This document shows, piece after piece, positions 1 to 8,436 of a DNA stretch of 64,000 bases. The stretch is from contig NZ_CCBB010000001.1 in NCBI RefSeq assembly GCF_000613185.1, positions 2,356,001 through 2,420,000 of the forward strand, in the 5' to 3' direction. How positions within the stretch are numbered: the first letter of the stretch is position 1; each line of letters begins with the position of its first letter. A program made the translations under genes and the position numbers. This stretch comes from Mycolicibacterium cosmeticum (GTDB lineage: Bacteria > Actinomycetota > Actinomycetes > Mycobacteriales > Mycobacteriaceae). The notes under the pieces are model-generated. The model made no database searches, was not told where the DNA came from, and worked only from the letters and a program-made list of their open reading frames with translations.

Positions 1-1186
1 CACCCACGTTGTCGCGCAACCACAATGACGTCGACGGCGGCAGGGAAGAACCGGTGATGCCCACGGTGCGCAACGCGGACAGATCATGATCGGTGCGCGG
101 TACCGCCCCGGCCTTGGCGCAGCCGAGCACATACCCGGGGCTGGTGCCCAGCACGGTGACCCCGAGCCGGGCGGCGATCTGCCACAACGCATCCGGTGCA
201 GGATGCGCCGGACTGCCGTCATAACAGACGATGGTGGCGCCGGCCAACAGGCCGGCGACCTGGAAGTTCCACATCATCCAGCTGGGGCTGGTGAACCAGA
301 GGAAGGTGTCGTTCGGGCCGATATCACTCTGCAGGGCAACGGCTTTGAGATGCTCGACGAGCACCCCACCGTGCCCGTGGATGATGCCCTTGGGCAAGCC
401 GGTCGTCCCGGAGGAGAACAGGATCCACAGCGGATGGTCGAAGTCCACGGCGGTGGTCTCCAGCTCGTCGGCGCCCGGCGCGCTGGCCTGCGCCCAGTCC
501 AGGCACCCGGCGGGCACCGGGGCCAACCGCGATACGGCCACGGTCGCCTTGAGACCGGGCAGGCCGGCCCGCAGCTCGGCCACATCGGCACTCTTGTCGT
601 GCACCTTGCCGCCGAACCGGTAACCGTCGGCCGTCACCAGCACCACCGGCTCCAGCTGGCCCAGCCGGTCCAGTGCGGCCTTGGCCGAGTAGTCCTGGCC
701 GCACGCACTCCATACCGCCCCGATGCTGGACGCCCCCAAGAAGGCGATGACGGCCTCGACGATGTTGGGCAGGTACCCGACCACCCGGTCGCCGGGGCGG
801 ACACCCAGGCCGCGCAGGGTGGCCGCGAAGGCGGCGGTGCGGCCCAACAGCTCGGTCCACGACAATTCGGTATCGGGAACGCCCTCGCCGATGCACAGGA
901 TGGCCGGCCGGTCCGTGCGCGCCTGCCGAGCGATCTGATCGACGTAGTTCACCGTCGTACCCGGGAACCATTGCGCGCCGGGCATATCCGAGCTGGCCAA
1001 CACATCGCCGGCGATATCGCCCAGGCCGAAGTAGCGCCAGAGCGTGCCCCAGAACTCGGCGGGCTCGTCGACCGACCACTGCCACAGCGCGGGATAGTCG
1101 CGGGGCCGGCCGGCGAACCGCGCGAAGTCGGTGATGCGTGCGGCCTCGATCCCGGCCGGAGTCGGTTCCCACTGCGGCGTCGTCAC
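1..1186 (-). CDS. acetoacetyl-CoA synthetase (3' end outside window)
   Basis: Activates acetoacetate to acetoacetyl-CoA with ATP (EC 6.2.1.16), a cytosolic ANL-superfamily ligase. The translated frame begins VTTPQWEPTPAG at a GTG and contains the adenylation P-loop LFSSGTTGLPKG, then FLWFTSPSWMMWNF and GSSLPPS, all typical of acetoacetate-CoA ligase rather than acetyl-CoA synthetase. About 395 of an expected ~650 residues are present; the C-terminal part runs off the left edge. It lies 15 bp downstream of scoB on the same strand, so it is probably the third gene of the ketone-body operon. The overlapping ATG at 1188 is followed at once by a stop, so GTG is the start. Confidence 0.9.
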   Translation of the reverse strand, partial: MTTPQWEPTPAGIEAARITDFARFAGRPRDYPALWQWSVDEPAEFWGTLWRYFGLGDIAGDVLASSDMPGAQWFPGTTVNYVDQIARQARTDRPAILCIGEGVPDTELSWTELLGRTAAFAATLRGLGVRPGDRVVGYLPNIVEAVIAFLGASSIGAVWSACGQDYSAKAALDRLGQLEPVVLVTADGYRFGGKVHDKSADVAELRAGLPGLKATVAVSRLAPVPAGCLDWAQASAPGADELETTAVDFDHPLWILFSSGTTGLPKGIIHGHGGVLVEHLKAVALQSDIGPNDTFLWFTSPSWMMWNFQVAGLLAGATIVCYDGSPAHPAPDALWQIAARLGVTVLGTSPGYVLGCAKAGAVPRTDHDLSALRTVGITGSSLPPSTSLWLRDNVG

Positions 1187-1201
1187 ATGGGCGAGCCTAT
1201 G

Positions 1202-1852
1202 TCACGTGAGGGTCGCCCCGGTGACCGCTCGCACATCGTCGGCCGACACTCCCGGTGCGGTCTCGACCAGGACCAGCGTTCCGTCGCCCACCACGTCGAT
1301 GACGGCGAGGTCGGTGACGATGCGGTGCACCACCCGTTCACCGGTGAGCGGCAGGCTGCACCGGTCGACGATCTTCGGGTTGCCCTGCTTGTCGGTGTGT
1401 TCCATCAGCACGATGACCCGGGATGCCCCGTGCACCAGGTCCATCGCACCCCCCATGCCCTTGACCATCTTGCCGGGCACCATCCAGTTGGCCAGGTCTC
1501 CGAACCGGGACACCTCCATCCCGCCGAGCACGGCGACGTCGATGTGCCCGCCGCGAATCATCCCGAAGGACAACGACGAATCGAAGTACGAGGCGCCGGG
1601 CAGCACGGTCACCGTTTCCTTGCCGGCGTTGATCAGATTCCCGTCCACCTCGTCCTCGACGGGGTAGGGCCCGGTGCCCAGGATGCCGTTCTCCGAGTGC
1701 AACGTGACCCGCACGGACGGGTCGAGGAAGCCGGGCACCAGCGTCGGCAGCCCGATCCCGAGGTTCACGTACTCGCCGTCGCGCAGTTCGGCGGCCACCC
1801 GGGCGGCCATCTCGGGCCTGCTCCAGCCGCGGCTGGTCTGGGTGTCGGTCAT
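1202..1852 (-). CDS. scoB: 3-oxoacid CoA-transferase subunit B
   Basis: Beta subunit of succinyl-CoA:3-oxoacid CoA-transferase (or a close acetate/3-oxoacid transferase), which moves CoA from succinyl-CoA to acetoacetate. The protein (216 aa, the usual length) has the family sequence [13 protein letters not shown] and the catalytic-glutamate region [12 protein letters not shown] near residue 53, followed by [15 protein letters not shown]. Its start overlaps the scoA stop by four bases (ATGA), implying translational coupling into one heteromeric enzyme. An acetoacetyl-CoA ligase follows, so the locus encodes two alternative routes to acetoacetyl-CoA. Confidence 0.93.
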   Translation of the reverse strand: MTDTQTSRGWSRPEMAARVAAELRDGEYVNLGIGLPTLVPGFLDPSVRVTLHSENGILGTGPYPVEDEVDGNLINAGKETVTVLPGASYFDSSLSFGMIRGGHIDVAVLGGMEVSRFGDLANWMVPGKMVKGMGGAMDLVHGASRVIVLMEHTDKQGNPKIVDRCSLPLTGERVVHRIVTDLAVIDVVGDGTLVLVETAPGVSADDVRAVTGATLT

Positions 1853-2607
1853 GCGGTGGCCTCCCTGGTGGTGCGCTTCTCGATGCGAACGTCCTGTGCA
1901 CCCGTCTCGACGACGCGTTGCACGAACACGCCGGGCAGGTGCACCGTGTCGGGGTCGAGTTCGCCTGGCTGCACGAGCTTCTCGACCTGGGCGATGGTGA
2001 CGCGACCGGCCATGGCCGCCAACGGGTTGAAGTTCTTGGCGGTCTTGTCGAACACCAGGTTGCCCTCGGTGTCACCGATCGCCGCGTGCACCAACGCGAA
2101 GTCGGCCTGGATACCGGTCTCGAGTACGTAGCGCTTGCCATCGAAATCGCGCGTCTCCTTCGGAGGGGACGCCACGGCCACCGAGCCGTCGGTGTCGTAC
2201 CGCCACGGTAGCCCGCCGTCGGCCACCGGGGTGCCGACGCCGGCCGGCGTGTAGAAGGCCGGGATGCCCGCGCCGCCGGCCCGCAACCGTTCGGCCAGGG
2301 TGCCCTGCGGGGTCAGCTCGACCTCCAGTTCGCCGGCCAGGTACTGGCGGGCGAACTCCTTGTTCTCGCCGACGTAGGACGCGGTGACGCGGCGAATCCG
2401 GCCCAGGCCGAGCAGGACCCCGAGCCCGACCCCGTCCACACCGCAGTTGTTGGAGTACACCTCCAGATCGTCGACGCCGGATTCGGCGACCGCCTCGATG
2501 AGCTTGTCGGGGATGCCGCACAGGCCGAAACCACCGACCGCGAGCGTCGCGCCGCGCGGGATGTCGGCCACCGCGCGGTGCACGTCCTTGACTACTTTTC
2601 CGGACAA
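1849..2607 (-). CDS. scoA: 3-oxoacid CoA-transferase subunit A
   Basis: Alpha subunit of 3-oxoacid CoA-transferase, partner of ScoB. It is 252 aa, with the glycine-rich [16 protein letters not shown] near residue 25, the [15 protein letters not shown] segment and the YLETG/FALVHA region of family-I CoA transferases. It is the first gene of a leftward operon scoA-scoB-acetoacetyl-CoA synthetase. A strong inverted repeat lies 22 bp upstream of its start, and an IclR regulator diverges from it, so it is probably controlled by that regulator. The specificity for acetoacetate is inferred from the neighbouring ligase and 3-hydroxybutyrate dehydrogenase. Confidence 0.93.
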   Translation of the reverse strand: MSGKVVKDVHRAVADIPRGATLAVGGFGLCGIPDKLIEAVAESGVDDLEVYSNNCGVDGVGLGVLLGLGRIRRVTASYVGENKEFARQYLAGELEVELTPQGTLAERLRAGGAGIPAFYTPAGVGTPVADGGLPWRYDTDGSVAVASPPKETRDFDGKRYVLETGIQADFALVHAAIGDTEGNLVFDKTAKNFNPLAAMAGRVTIAQVEKLVQPGELDPDTVHLPGVFVQRVVETGAQDVRIEKRTTREATA

Positions 2608-2629
2608 CGCCTGACCACTTTCAACTCAG

Positions 2630-2652
2630 GTGCGTTCGCTCAACGAACGCAC
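2630..2652. promoter_or_regulatory. operator-like palindrome in front of scoA
   Basis: Perfect inverted repeat with 9-bp arms GTGCGTTCG and CGAACGCAC around the 5-bp spacer CTCAA. It lies just upstream of the scoA start. A second copy with the same spacer lies beside the IclR gene, so this is a likely IclR-family binding site (inference). Confidence 0.7.
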
Positions 2653-2730
2653 GAAACTCCCGATAAGGACAGCATCGATCCATGTTGGACACAACAGATT
2701 GTTCGTCTGACGGAACATCACACCCTTTTC

Positions 2731-2749
2731 GCGTCCACTCAATGGACGC
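2731..2749. promoter_or_regulatory. second operator-like palindrome, in front of the IclR gene
   Basis: Inverted repeat GCGTCCA - CTCAA - TGGACGC with 7-bp arms and the same CTCAA spacer as the palindrome at 2630. It ends 12 bp before the IclR GTG start, a position suited to autorepression. Between the two copies lies a looser dyad, GTTC...GAAC, at about 2701-2716. Confidence 0.7.
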
Positions 2750-2761
2750 TATGCTCGGAGC

Positions 2762-3526
2762 GTGACGGACGCGGGCACCCCGGTGATCACCCGGGTCGCC
2801 GCCATCCTGCGCGCGGTCGGGTCCGCCGCGGACGGCGTGACGACGACGGCACTGGCCCGCGCCACCGACATCCCGCGCGCGACGGCACACCGGATGCTCA
2901 CGGCGCTGGCCGACCAGGGATTGGTGGACCGGGCCACCGGCACCGGCCGGTGGTACCTCGGCCCGGAGATCTACCTGCTCGGCTCGGTGGCCAGCAGCCG
3001 CTACGACGCCGTGCCGGTCGCCGATGACATCCTGCGCGCCCTGGCCCGCGACACGGGTGAAAGCGCGTTTCTCTCGACCCGCCGCGGCGACGAATCGGTG
3101 TGCGTATCCGAGGCCGAGGGCAGCTTCCCGCTGCGCTCGCATGTGCTGTACCCGGGCAAGCGATTCCCGCTCGGCGTGGCGTCGGCCGGCCTGGTCATGC
3201 TGGCCCACCTGCCCGACACCGAGGTCCAGGACTATCTGGACCGCACCGACCTGGAAAGGGCTTGGGGCAGTGAGCATTCGCGTGCGGCCGTCGAGGAGAG
3301 GATCCGGCAGACCCGGATCACCGGCTATTCGGTGAACCCCGGCCTGGTGGTGGAAGGCAGCTGGGGTATCGGCGCGGCGGTGTTCAACGCGCTCGACCAG
3401 CCCCAGTGGGCGGTGAGCCTGACCGGCGTCGCCGCCCGGTTCGCCGAGGGCCGCACCGAGGCCCTCGGCGAGACGCTGTTACGCGCGGCCCATGCGCTGA
3501 CTCAACGACTCCGGCGCCGGAGCTGA
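2762..3526 (+). CDS. IclR-family transcriptional regulator
   Basis: DNA-binding regulator of 254 aa. The N-terminal winged helix-turn-helix (about residues 8-65, TTTALARATDIPRATAHRMLTAL) is followed by the IclR effector domain with RSHVLYPGKRFPLGVASAGLVMLA and GYSVNPGLVVEGSWGIGAAVF. It is divergent from the scoAB operon and starts at a GTG. It probably senses a ketone-body or related carboxylate and controls the adjacent operon through the two CTCAA-spaced palindromes. The ligand is not deducible from sequence. Confidence 0.92.
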   Translation: MTDAGTPVITRVAAILRAVGSAADGVTTTALARATDIPRATAHRMLTALADQGLVDRATGTGRWYLGPEIYLLGSVASSRYDAVPVADDILRALARDTGESAFLSTRRGDESVCVSEAEGSFPLRSHVLYPGKRFPLGVASAGLVMLAHLPDTEVQDYLDRTDLERAWGSEHSRAAVEERIRQTRITGYSVNPGLVVEGSWGIGAAVFNALDQPQWAVSLTGVAARFAEGRTEALGETLLRAAHALTQRLRRRS

Positions 3527-3530
3527 CCAC

Positions 3531-4277
3531 TCAGCGCGCGCTCCATCCGCCGTCCATGGTGTAGGACGCCCCGGTCACCATGCCGGCGCTCGGCGAGGCC
3601 AGCCAACCCACCAGGTCGGCCACCTCCGCCGGTTCCACCAGGCGTTTGATGGCGCTCTCCTTCAACAGGATCTGCTCGAGCACCTGCTGTTCGTCCACAC
3701 CGTGCGTGCGAGCCTGATCGGCGATCTGCTTGTCCACCAATGCGGTACGCACGTAGCCGGGGTTGACGCAGTTGCTCGTGACGCCGTGCGGGCCACCCTC
3801 CAGCGCGGTGACCTTGGACAGCCCCTCCAAGGCGTGTTTGGCCGTCACATAGGCCACCTTGTACTCCGAGGCGCGCAGTCCGTGCACCGACGACAGGTTG
3901 ATCACCCTGCCGAATCCGTTGGCGTACATGTGCGGCAACGCGGCGCGGATGAGCAGGAACGGGACCTCGGCCATCAGGGTGAGGATGGTGCGGAAATCCA
4001 CCGGTGCGAATTCCTGGATCGGCGCAACCCGTTGCACCCCGGCATTGTTGACCAGGATGTCGGTCTGCAGCCGCAGGTCTTCCAGCGCGGCCACGTCCAG
4101 CAGGTCCACTCCCCAGGCAGTCCCGCCGATCTCACGGGCCAGTTCGGCGGCGCCCGCACCGTCGCGGTCGGCGACGGTGACATGCGCCCCACGCGCGGCG
4201 AGCGCACGGGCGCAGGCCGCGCCGATACCGCTCGCGCCGCCGGTGACCAGTGCGGTGCGTCCGGTCAGATCGCTCAC
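3531..4277 (-). CDS. 3-hydroxybutyrate dehydrogenase (SDR family)
   Basis: NAD-dependent oxidation of (R)-3-hydroxybutyrate to acetoacetate (EC 1.1.1.30) is the likely reaction. The protein has 248 aa, with the Rossmann motif TGGASGIGAA, NNAG, catalytic serine in NLSSVHG, and YVTAK (Tyr/Lys). The tail GHPHGVTSN-like region reads GGPHGVTSNCVNPGYVRTALV, typical of bacterial 3-hydroxybutyrate dehydrogenases. The GTG start overlaps the permease stop by four bases (GTGA), so it is coupled to the transporter. The open frame extends further upstream, but that part lies antisense-frame inside the permease gene and is not real coding. It supplies acetoacetate for the ScoAB and ligase pathway at 1-2.6 kb. 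Confidence 0.85.
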   Translation of the reverse strand: MSDLTGRTALVTGGASGIGAACARALAARGAHVTVADRDGAGAAELAREIGGTAWGVDLLDVAALEDLRLQTDILVNNAGVQRVAPIQEFAPVDFRTILTLMAEVPFLLIRAALPHMYANGFGRVINLSSVHGLRASEYKVAYVTAKHALEGLSKVTALEGGPHGVTSNCVNPGYVRTALVDKQIADQARTHGVDEQQVLEQILLKESAIKRLVEPAEVADLVGWLASPSAGMVTGASYTMDGGWSAR

Positions 4278-5617
4278 GCGGCAACCGCTTTCGCGTCGGC
4301 GCGGTCGACGTCGGCCAGGTCGATGCCCTTGGTTTCCCTGGCGAAGTACACGGCCACCAGGGTGATCGCGGCGGCGCCGGCCAGGTAGATCGCGATCGGC
4401 ACCGAGGATCCGTAGGTCTTGAGCAGCCACACCGCGATGATCGGGGCCAGCGAGCCGGCGACGATCGAGGTGACCTGATAGCCCAGGGAGACACCGGAGT
4501 ACCGCATCCGGGTCGGGAACATCTCGGACATGATCGCGGGTTGCGGGGCGTACATGAAGGCGTGGATCACCAGGCCCAGCGTGATCGCCGTGACCACGGG
4601 CAGGAACCTGCCGCTGTCCATCATCGGGTAGGCGAAGAAGCCCCAGCAGGCCGCACCGACGCCGCCGGCGAAGTACACCGGGCGCCGCCCGTACCGATCC
4701 GAGAGCGCGCCCACGGTGGGGATCACGGCGAAGTGCACGGCGTGGGCGACCAGCAGCCACCACAGGATGTCGCTGGTGTTGGCATGTACATGTTCCTTCA
4801 GATAGGTGATCGAGAAGGTGACCACCAGGTAGTACATGATGTTCTCGCCGAATCGCAGCCCCATCGCGGTGAACACCCCGCGCGGATACCGCTTGAGTAC
4901 CTCGATGGCGCTGAACGAGCTGGCCTTGATCTCCTCGGCCTCCTGTTGCGCCGCAAGGAAGATCGGGGCGTCGGTGACCTTGGTGCGGATGTAGTAACCG
5001 ACCAGCACCACCACGGCCGATAACCAGAACGCCACCCGCCAGCCCCACGACAGGAAGGCCGTGTCGGTCAGCGTGCCGTAGAGCACCAGCAGCACGATGG
5101 TGGCGAGCATGTTGCCCACCGGCACGCCGGCCTGGGGCCAGCTGGCCCAGAATCCGCGGCTGCGGTCGGGGCTGTGCTCAGCGACCAGCAGCACCGCGCC
5201 ACCCCATTCACCGCCGACCGCGAAACCTTGGATGAAGCGCAGCGTCACCAGCAGGATCGGTGCGCCGTATCCGATCTGGGCGAAGGTCGGTAGGCATCCC
5301 ATCAAGAAAGTGGACAGACCGACCAGGATCAGACTGAACTGCAGCAACTTCTTGCGGCCGAACTTGTCGCCGTAATGGCCGAACACGACGCCGCCGAGCG
5401 GCCGGGCCAGGAAGCCGATGGCGTACGTGGCGAACGCCGCCATGATCGCGTCCAGGTCGTTACCGCCCTGGGGAAAGAACAACTTGTTGAACACCAGGGT
5501 GGCGGCGGTGCCGTACAGGAAGAACTCGTACCACTCCACGACGGTGCCCGCCATGGAAGCGGTGACGACACGTTTGAGCCCGGTCGGCGTATACGGATTG
5601 TGATCGGCAGCACACAT
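4274..5617 (-). CDS. MFS permease, metabolite:H+ symporter (MHS) type
   Basis: Twelve-helix inner-membrane transporter of 447 aa. The N-terminus TASMAGTVVEWYEFFLYGTAA and the loop motif GHYGDKFGRKK are hallmarks of the MHS subfamily (alpha-ketoglutarate, proline/betaine and shikimate permeases). GALSDRYGRRPVY is the equivalent loop of the second half. It is the first gene of a two-gene leftward operon with 3-hydroxybutyrate dehydrogenase, so uptake of 3-hydroxybutyrate or a related carboxylate is a reasonable inference. A LysR regulator diverges from it across a short gap. Confidence 0.88.
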   Translation of the reverse strand: MCAADHNPYTPTGLKRVVTASMAGTVVEWYEFFLYGTAATLVFNKLFFPQGGNDLDAIMAAFATYAIGFLARPLGGVVFGHYGDKFGRKKLLQFSLILVGLSTFLMGCLPTFAQIGYGAPILLVTLRFIQGFAVGGEWGGAVLLVAEHSPDRSRGFWASWPQAGVPVGNMLATIVLLVLYGTLTDTAFLSWGWRVAFWLSAVVVLVGYYIRTKVTDAPIFLAAQQEAEEIKASSFSAIEVLKRYPRGVFTAMGLRFGENIMYYLVVTFSITYLKEHVHANTSDILWWLLVAHAVHFAVIPTVGALSDRYGRRPVYFAGGVGAACWGFFAYPMMDSGRFLPVVTAITLGLVIHAFMYAPQPAIMSEMFPTRMRYSGVSLGYQVTSIVAGSLAPIIAVWLLKTYGSSVPIAIYLAGAAAITLVAVYFARETKGIDLADVDRADAKAVAA

Positions 5618-5674
5618 GGTGGTGAGTATTCATGCACGCACAGATGGGCACAATGGCTAGATCCGCAGGACGGG

Positions 5675-5690
5675 TCTGCAAATATGCAGA
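5675..5690. promoter_or_regulatory. palindrome between the MFS and LysR genes
   Basis: Perfect inverted repeat TCTGCA - AATA - TGCAGA ending one base before the preferred LysR start. It lies 57 bp from the MFS start. It is a plausible LysR-type site serving both genes (inference). Confidence 0.5.
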
Positions 5691-5691
5691 T

Positions 5692-6591
5692 ATGACCGCA
5701 CCGAGCGCCGACGACATGCTGATCCTGCTGGCGGTCGGCCGGACCGGGCGCTATGTCACCGCCGCCGAGCAGTTGGGCATCAACCACACCACCATCTCCC
5801 GGCGCATCGCCGCGCTCGAACAAGCCATCGGAGCGCGGGTGCTGGTGCGGGTGGGCAGCACCTGGGAACTCACCGACCGCGGCCGTGAGGTCCTCGCCGC
5901 CGCCGAAGCCGTCGAGGCGGCAGTGCACTCGGTCGGCGGCGACCCGGGCCGCTCACCCAGCCTCGCCGGCGTGGTGCGCATCTCGGCGACCGACGGATTC
6001 AGCGCCTATATCGCGGCGCCGGCCGCGGCGCAGGTGCAGCGCCGGCATCCCGACATCGCCGTCGAGATCGTCGCCACCACCCGGCGGGCCAGCCTTCAGC
6101 GCTCCAGCGTCGACATCGAGATCGTGGTCGGCGAGCCCACCGTCCGCCGCGCGCTGCCGATCCGGCTCGGCGACTACTGCCTGGGTCTGTACGGTTCGCG
6201 GTCCTACCTCGCCACCCACGGCACGCCGGCCTCCGTCGACGAACTGGCCGAACACCCACTGGTCTATTTCATCGATTCGATGCTGCAGGTCGACGACCTC
6301 GACCTGGCCGCCGACTTCGCGCCGGCCATGCGCGAATCGGTCTCCTCGACGAACGTCTTCGTCCACGTCGAGGCGACGCGGGCGGCCGCCGGGTTGGGCC
6401 TGCTGCCATGCTTCATGGCCGACCGCTGGGCCGACCTGGTGCGGGTGCTGCCCGACACGATCTCCGCACGCCTGACCTATTGGCTGGTCACCAGGGCCGA
6501 AACCCTGCGCAGGCCCGAGGTGTCCGCGGTGGTGGAGGCGCTGCGCGAGCAGGTGGCCGCCCAGCGTGACGTCCTGCTGGGTGCGGGGTGA
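5692..6591 (+). CDS. LysR-family transcriptional regulator
   Basis: Regulator of about 299 aa. The N-terminal helix-turn-helix GRYVTAAEQLGINHTTISRRIAALEQAIGARV is followed by a substrate-binding-like effector domain beginning near RISATDGFSAYI. I prefer the ATG at 5692 (MTAPSADDM) to one at 5632, because the longer form would leave only 14 bp between divergent genes and would put a palindrome inside the gene. No ribosome-binding site precedes 5692, so a leaderless mRNA is possible. It is divergent from the carboxylate permease and probably regulates it. Confidence 0.88.
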   Translation: MTAPSADDMLILLAVGRTGRYVTAAEQLGINHTTISRRIAALEQAIGARVLVRVGSTWELTDRGREVLAAAEAVEAAVHSVGGDPGRSPSLAGVVRISATDGFSAYIAAPAAAQVQRRHPDIAVEIVATTRRASLQRSSVDIEIVVGEPTVRRALPIRLGDYCLGLYGSRSYLATHGTPASVDELAEHPLVYFIDSMLQVDDLDLAADFAPAMRESVSSTNVFVHVEATRAAAGLGLLPCFMADRWADLVRVLPDTISARLTYWLVTRAETLRRPEVSAVVEALREQVAAQRDVLLGAG

Positions 6592-6635
6592 GCGAAACAC
6601 TTGCCGCTCCGGCCCGCGGATGGTGCAGTATCGCA

Positions 6636-7409
6636 ATGCCATTCCTCCAGTCCGGCGACACCCGGGCCTACTACCGGCACTGGGCCGCAAGCGATCCGCG
6701 CGCGGCCGTCGTCTTCCTGCACGGGTTCGGTGAGCACACCGGCCTGTACCACCGGTACGGCTTCACGCTGAACGCGGCGGGTATCGACCTGTGGGCGGTC
6801 GATCAGCGCGGGCACGGGCTGAGCCCGGGGCCGCGCGGGAACTTCGGCACGCTGGCCGACAGCTCCGCACTCGGTGAGCAATTGACCGCGATCGTGGAGC
6901 GGGAACGGCCCGGGCTGCCGTTGATCGCGGCCGGGCATTCGTTCGGTGCGGTGGTGACCCTGCTCCGGGTACTCGAACAGCCGGACCGCTACCGGGCCGC
7001 GGTAATTTCCGGTGCACCGCTGATCCCGATCCCCGAATTGCTGGACACCGACTCCGAATTCGACCTCGACCCGAGTTGGTTGTCCGGGGATCCGTTCTAT
7101 GTGGATGCGCTGGAGAATGACCCCCTGGCCTTCACCGATGCCGACGGGGCGCCGCTGGCCCGGGCGCTGGACGCGGCCTGGGACCGGTTCGGCACCGAGC
7201 TTCCCACGTTGACGGTGCCCACCCTGGCCGTGCACGGCACCGCCGATCCGATCGCCCCGGTGGGCCCGGTGCGGGCCTACGCCGAACAGATCGATGCGTT
7301 GAGCATCGCCGAGTTCACCGGGGCGCACCACGACGTGCTCAACGAAACGGTGCACCGTGAGGTGGCGGCCACCGTCATCGACTTCGTGGGAACACATATC
7401 GGCAACTGA
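6636..7409 (+). CDS. alpha/beta hydrolase, monoacylglycerol-lipase/lysophospholipase-like
   Basis: Serine hydrolase of about 257 aa with the HGFGEHTG oxyanion loop, AVDQRGHGLS, nucleophile elbow GHSFGA, an acidic residue in HGTADPIAP and the catalytic histidine in GAHHDVLNE. These match the Hydrolase_4/monoglyceride lipase group. A GTG at 6588, overlapping the LysR stop (GTGA), would add 16 residues. The ATG at 6636 (MPFLQSGDTRAYY) better matches where the family usually begins. No signal peptide is visible, so it is probably cytosolic or membrane-associated. The substrate is unknown. Confidence 0.82.
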   Translation: MPFLQSGDTRAYYRHWAASDPRAAVVFLHGFGEHTGLYHRYGFTLNAAGIDLWAVDQRGHGLSPGPRGNFGTLADSSALGEQLTAIVERERPGLPLIAAGHSFGAVVTLLRVLEQPDRYRAAVISGAPLIPIPELLDTDSEFDLDPSWLSGDPFYVDALENDPLAFTDADGAPLARALDAAWDRFGTELPTLTVPTLAVHGTADPIAPVGPVRAYAEQIDALSIAEFTGAHHDVLNETVHREVAATVIDFVGTHIGN

Positions 7410-7439
7410 CGGCGTTCCGGGATGGCATCCTGTAGCGCG

Positions 7440-8426
7440 ATGGCATTGAGCAAGAGTGCGCAACGCACGTTGGTGAAGTTGTTGGCTGCCGCGGCCTTGG
7501 TCGCCACCGTGCTCGGCGGTTTCGCCGCGTGTCTGTTCACGGTGGGCATGCCGGGTAAGCAGGCCACCGCGCCGAAAACCGGACCGGTGCTCGACGGCAC
7601 GTTCAAGGTCGACATCGGCCCGACCGCCACGCCGGACGGAAAACCGGTCCCCGGCACCGCGCGCACCGAGACGTGGGTGGCGCGGTCGGCATGTCAAGAC
7701 GGGGGCGGCTGTGTCGCCACGGTGGCCGTCGTCGATCCCCGTAAGCCCGGCGAACCGGCACGGGACACCCTGGTGTTCGACTATGTCGGCGGCGACTGGC
7801 TGATGGTCCGCGAGGCGCCGGACACGTGCAAGGTAGGCGACGCCGACGTCGATGTACAGGGCTGGACCATCATGAAACTGCAGTCCCGGATCGATGGTTC
7901 GCTCGGCGGCGAGTACACCTGGGCCACCGCGCCGGCACTGTGCGCCAACAAACGGGCCATCAACCTGACGCCCACCCGGGGCACCGACAACAGCACCCAG
8001 CCGCCGGACCCGGCGACCCAGCCGCCGCTGAAGACCTCGCGCGGTGCGGCCCTGCGAGGTACCTACGTCTACACCCAGACCTACCCCGAGACCGGTGAGG
8101 TCTTCCCGTCACACACCTACGATGCGACGACGTTCTGCCTGCGCACCGGGGACCGGTGCATCTCGCTGATGGCGAGCCCCGACACCCACAACCTGTTCGT
8201 GATGATCTACGGCGACGGGCGTTTCACCGCCAACTTCCCCGACGGTGACGCCCACTGCACCGACGGGGTCGGCAAGGTGCGCCAGTCCTCGCGTGACGAT
8301 CTTCCGCTGCCGCAGGGGCCGCAGGATCCGCTACTGGGCCTGCGGGGCAAGTCGTATCAGGACTACACCGGCGACTGCCCGGCGAAGGTGGAGCTGGACG
8401 TCACACTGCAGCGCACCGGGGACTAG
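7440..8426 (+). CDS. secreted or membrane-anchored protein of unknown function
   Basis: I do not recognise a named family. From the ATG at 7440 the protein is 328 aa with a hydrophobic N-terminal segment (LVKLLAAAALVATVLGGFAA, about residues 10-29), followed by two similar halves. Each half has a DGTFKVDIG- or RGTYVYTQT-like strand and cysteine pairs, separated by a Thr/Pro-rich linker near residue 190 (QPPDPATQPPLKTS). Eight or so cysteines in the exported part suggest disulphides. It is the last gene before the convergent hsa operon. The repeat-like layout suggests two copies of a small extracellular beta domain. Confidence 0.75.
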   Translation: MALSKSAQRTLVKLLAAAALVATVLGGFAACLFTVGMPGKQATAPKTGPVLDGTFKVDIGPTATPDGKPVPGTARTETWVARSACQDGGGCVATVAVVDPRKPGEPARDTLVFDYVGGDWLMVREAPDTCKVGDADVDVQGWTIMKLQSRIDGSLGGEYTWATAPALCANKRAINLTPTRGTDNSTQPPDPATQPPLKTSRGAALRGTYVYTQTYPETGEVFPSHTYDATTFCLRTGDRCISLMASPDTHNLFVMIYGDGRFTANFPDGDAHCTDGVGKVRQSSRDDLPLPQGPQDPLLGLRGKSYQDYTGDCPAKVELDVTLQRTGD

Positions 8427-8436
8427 AGCGAGTCCG

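Noticed and set aside
86..2131. A 681-residue open frame opposite the ligase and scoBA genes
   Set aside because: Composition is Gly/Asp/His/Gln-rich without any recognisable domain, and it runs across three well-defined genes on the other strand.
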